64,000 bases of DNA, taken from the NCBI GenBank assembly GCA_019096065.1, contig JAGUCH010000001.1, positions 16,244,001 through 16,308,000 on the forward strand. The letters are read 5' to 3'. This document shows, one piece after another, positions 60,371 to 64,000 of the stretch. Positions within the stretch are counted from its first letter, which is position 1. Each line of letters opens with the position of its first letter. The DNA comes from Paracyclopina nana (taxonomy: Eukaryota; Arthropoda; Copepoda; Cyclopoida; Cyclopettidae). The position numbers were made by a program, and so were the translations under genes. The notes under the pieces were generated by a model. The model did no database searches. It was not told the origin of the DNA and saw only the letters and a list, made by a program, of their open reading frames with translations.

Positions 60371-63241
60371 CTTCTTTTTCGTTAATAGCAGTTTTTAAGC
60401 GACTGATCTGTGCCGGATTTGTCAGCGTTCTGATCGGAATTTCCGAATCAGCTGACGCTGAGAAGTAAGAAATCAGCTTTCAGATCAGGGTCGAAAAGTC
60501 ACTCTGGACGGACTGAATGGACGTGCTAATTATTCAAAACTTCACCTGAATTGATTAAAAATGAGGCGTGAACCTTCAAAAGAACCCAGAGGACACAAAA
60601 CCGCTCACAACGAAGCACTTGACGCGTGATTCATCGAAATTTGAGCCGACATGGCTCCGAGAAGAAGCCCCAAAATGAACGGCTCGCCTCCGAAAACAGA
60701 TTATTTCGGCTCTCGACTCGAATTCAATTCGAGAGATTTGGAAAAAATTGGTATTCCCGCCGGGGGCAACGGGCATTTTCTGGGATTCCTGCATCACATA
60801 AATGTGTGTGTGTGAGAGAGAAAGAATCTCTTGTGAGAGAAATTATAGTTTGTTCATTGAAGGTTGCATAGAAGAAGACGTTTGAAGGATCCACTCCATC
60901 TTGGGTCGGCTATTTTGACTTTTGATGTCAATATAGGAAGAATATCGGGGTCGGCCATGATTGATTGCCAGAAGAAATTGATGGCTGTTGAACCTTGATT
61001 ATTATGATTCTACCAGCACTGTCATCATCTGTTATGTTCACGCAGAGGCCTGAAAGCTCATCGGTAAAAAATCAAGCCTAGGTGCTAAAGGCGGAAGTAA
61101 TGCAATTTTGTGGATCATTTTGCGTCGTGACGCGTCACGGCTGGAATCATGCAATTCCTGGCAGAAAACAACAGGTATTATTTCAGAGTTAGGGAGAAAT
61201 TGGTTGCTAAGTCAAGGATTTTTCTGCAGAAAACATGCAAATTTTAGCAGAAATGATTTTCTGCAGAGTACTACTATTAAGGCTGTCTTGTGGAATTGTG
61301 GAAATTGTTATATAATGACATGCCTGCAACCAAAAAAGTGGGGCCCAAATTTCTGCCATTGCAACCTACAGTGAATTTTCAGAGCCATGCACAGTCAGCT
61401 ATGATTGATTTTTTGAAATGTAACATTGCTCAAAGCCACAAACCAAGTTGGCTTCCATCATGATCGTCAATAATAAGTCAATTAAGGCGCGATAAGTGTC
61501 ATTAAGCCATCATTATGCTGTAATGCTGACACTCTTTGATACACTTCAGTTGGTCTATGCAGTTTTGACCAAAGATCACCGCGTGGCCTTGACCTAGTGA
61601 GATTTGGCGAAAAACATCTGAGAAACCTGTTTCATGCCTATTACATAAATAATTGGGATCTACCTACTTATGATATAGAAGATAATGACCGGCATTGCAC
61701 GCAATCTGCAGCACTATATAGGCATGATATACGTAGTTCTACATTTTACACAGGCTGAGATCCAATTTTGGTAAATTGAACAATCTTCAACCGCAAAGTT
61801 CCCATTGTTGGTTTTCTCTTCTGTCCCATAATCTTGATTGTCGCATGGAGAATTCACATCCGGTTGTCAGCGAAGTTTTTGATGGAATGATATAGTGAGG
61901 TTGCGTGAATTTGCTCCTATCTTGCGCTTCATGAACATATTAGCTTTAATTGAAGATCCGGAAAGGGCTCATCATAAGGCTGTTCCTTAACTTTCCAAAA
62001 TTAAATCAAGTTGAACGCGGCACAATTACTTTGATGGGTGAAATTAATTTTAGGGGAATGAATGAAATAAGTAGGAGTCGACGGAAAAGTTGCCCAATTA
62101 GTTACACTCGACTTTTTTGCCCTTTCTCTGCCATAGGTAGCTACTTAGCTTTGGTAATTACTGATCAGTAGCAGACTTTACATCTAGGCCACTTTACCTC
62201 CTTATTACGTCTGCTAGTATTTCTCATGCAAAATGAATTGCCTTTTCTCTCCTCCAGAAAAGAGATGTCTCACATATGTGCAGTACGCCAGTGGAAGTTT
62301 ATTGGGTACAACTTTTCGTGGAAATGCGGCCACAAAAGGTAAGTACCATATCCAATGCCCATTTTCTCCGCAATTCTGCATAATGAGCTTTCCATTAACT
62401 TGAGACTGCTGAACTAATGTAAATGTTCCAAAGTAGCTTTGGAAGCACACATTCTTCGATCACCTTTTTCTCAAAAGATCAGTCATATTGCGCTTTCCCC
62501 GCTTCATTTACCGTGTGTGGCCTTGACAAAGAAAAAGTAACTGGGTTTTTTGCATATGGTTTCTTTTTCAGCTGGAAATCTCTGCTGAAAAGCACGGGCA
62601 CTCAAGTTGAGAAGTCTTGGATTTTATGAAGGGAAAATCGCGAGCTTCCTCTCGACATTAAAAGTTAATAGCCGTGAATATTTGTAGAATGTCTGAGCGA
62701 CATGCTAGCGATACCAGCAACCTGCGCAAAAGCTATTTCCTTTTTCTTGTTAAAGTGTCACAGAATCTTCTACGACTACACTTCTGTGCTTTTGAGAGTC
62801 TCAAATGAATGGGGAAATGCGAAAAATGTGCAACACTTTTATTCATTCTTCCCTTTTGAAACATCTCGCCTTCGCAGTTCACAATTTCATTCAGCATTTT
62901 CGTTTTACATTACACTACATTTGACATTGAAACGTACCTGATTTTTTGTTGCGTTTTATATATGAACTACACGATGAAACTTTGCGTAAGTTGCATTGGC
63001 ATAAATAGAGTTTAAAAAGCTCGGCGGATACATTTAATATATGTAGTGATATTGGTCCTTGAATGCTTGAGCCTCTCTGCTTTCATACTTGTCATTTCGG
63101 ATTGTGCTCAACTTGAGGATCACGATCACAGCTGTCACTTCACAAAAATCAGCTCTATATACTTTGGCGATGCGATGATGCGCGTTAATTGCTTTCTAAC
63201 TTTAACTTATAGCTTTCTGAGAGTTTCTATATGGTCTTGGT
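60371..63241. other. Intergenic region without a firm gene
   Basis: Contains a GT/GA dinucleotide patch (GTGTGTGTGTGAGAGAGAAAG, ~60801) and both-strand short open frames at 60576-60871 with no family resemblance. The rest is AT-rich with no supported gene. Confidence 0.45.
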
Positions 63242-64000
63242 TCAGATTCGCTCCTCGGGGTCTGTCGTCCGTTTCAGTACAAAATTGGCAGCCTCAGTGG
63301 TGGTGGCCTCTGCGGGAGGAGCTGCATGAGGCATATCCTCATTCGCCATATTCGCACTTTCAGCTGGCATGGCATGGTCGTTGTTTTGCACGTACAAATG
63401 GGCATTGATGATGACTTGAGGTGGCCTCGGTTGGAGCGGCTCTTTGGGCCTCTCAGCAATCAGCGGCCTCAGCTCGTGGTAGTTGCGGTCAGCATTTTTA
63501 TTCGCCCTCGCCGCGGTTGGACATTTGCACCAGGTCAGCCCGAACGTCTGCAGGAATGTTTTGCGGAATTGGCGTGACATAAGGTAGTAGATAACGAAGT
63601 TGATGGAGGAATTCAAGAGCGCGATATCATCCATCAAATCGCCGAGGGGGAGGTAACAATGCTTGAAGAAATCCATCTTAATCGCTGACAGCATGCCTAG
63701 GATAGCCTGGAAACAAAAGCACATCATTTTCGAGCGAAGCGGAGTTCTGCCGTGAATCCGGAGCTGCATTATAACAAAACTAGGAAACTAGCGTATCCGC
63801 TCGAATCAACCGAGGCGGATAATATTCAAATTTCGGCGTAGCATATTTGGGATGCTTCCTTTTTGTTGAACAAAAGAGTACTGTACTGTGATTAGTCCTT
63901 CTGGCATGCGTGTTATATTGCGTGGCATTAGCTCACCTGGGGGAACTCAGTGAGGAGAAACAGAACGAGGATGACAATTAAAAGCCGCGTCGTTCTATCT
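63242..64000 (-). CDS. Myosuppressin/FMRFamide-type peptide GPCR, 3' part (truncated by window)
   Basis: The last two exons of a rhodopsin-class neuropeptide receptor. The exon 64000-63937 runs in from beyond the window and encodes TM6 (DRTTRLLIVILVLFLLTEFPQ, here cited in part). It joins in phase 0 through donor CAG|GTGAGC to the last exon 63706-63242. That exon holds the third extracellular loop, TM7 (DDIALLNSSINFVIYYLMS) and helix 8 (RQFRKTF), then a ~95-residue cytoplasmic tail with a Cys pair (WCKCP, likely palmitoylated) and a Pro/Ala/Glu-rich end. The motifs TEFPQ and NSSINF with SRQFRxTF match, from memory, insect myosuppressin receptors and their FMRFamide-receptor relatives, in which the NPxxY proline is also replaced. 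The exact ligand class cannot be set from this fragment. Confidence 0.85.

Overview
The window is nuclear DNA from an animal, most likely an arthropod and probably a pancrustacean (crustacean, springtail or basal insect). Genes are split by GT-AG introns, many only 60-80 bp long. The gene set is typical of arthropods: two Amt-type ammonium transporters, Jarid2, a Pipe-type 2-O-sulfotransferase, a tektin, a Methuselah-like receptor, a copper-only SOD-repeat protein and a myosuppressin/FMRFamide-type receptor. I cannot name the species. All exon structures below were worked out by hand from splice consensus, reading phase and family alignment.

Layout. 1-1.0 kb: two small tandem repeats, including about four copies of a ~170-bp satellite. 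1.7-2.4 kb (-): an orphan coiled-coil/acidic protein behind a TATA box. 2.8-8.8 kb (-): two tandem ammonium transporters that share intron positions; an ORF between them may be the C-terminal exon of the second. 9.1-15.6 kb (-): Jarid2, the non-catalytic JmjC subunit of PRC2, complete in six exons. 16.2-18.5 kb (-): a Pipe-type sulfotransferase with two mutually exclusive internal exons. 18.6-19.3 kb (-): two small unknown genes or exons. 20.3-20.7 kb (+): RpS20 with its start codon alone in exon 1. 20.7-24.7 kb: no firm gene. 24.8-29.9 kb (+): a tektin-3-like gene with a duplicated N-terminal exon and a foldback element in one intron. 30.8-35.7 kb (-): a Methuselah-like GPCR with three CCP modules in its ectodomain. 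35.7-47 kb: an 11-kb gene-poor stretch. 47.0-52.1 kb (+): a copper-only SOD-repeat protein with TATA box, leader exon and poly(A) signal. 52-59 kb: gene-poor, with one striking RNA hairpin. 59.1-60.4 kb: two convergent orphan genes (a cysteine-rich protein and a small membrane protein). 63.2-64 kb (-): the last two exons of a peptide GPCR that runs off the window.

The genes are not one pathway; this is an ordinary chromosomal neighbourhood. Two groups are functionally coherent. The Amt pair is a local duplication. Several products are surface or secreted (sulfotransferase of the Golgi, GPCRs, SOD-repeat protein). The observations most worth following are the mutually exclusive exons in the sulfotransferase, the six-domain SOD-repeat protein with only three intact copper sites, the wobble-completed hairpin at 57.0 kb and the unresolved Amt2 tail. 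I found no prokaryotic system, CRISPR array, tRNA or rRNA.
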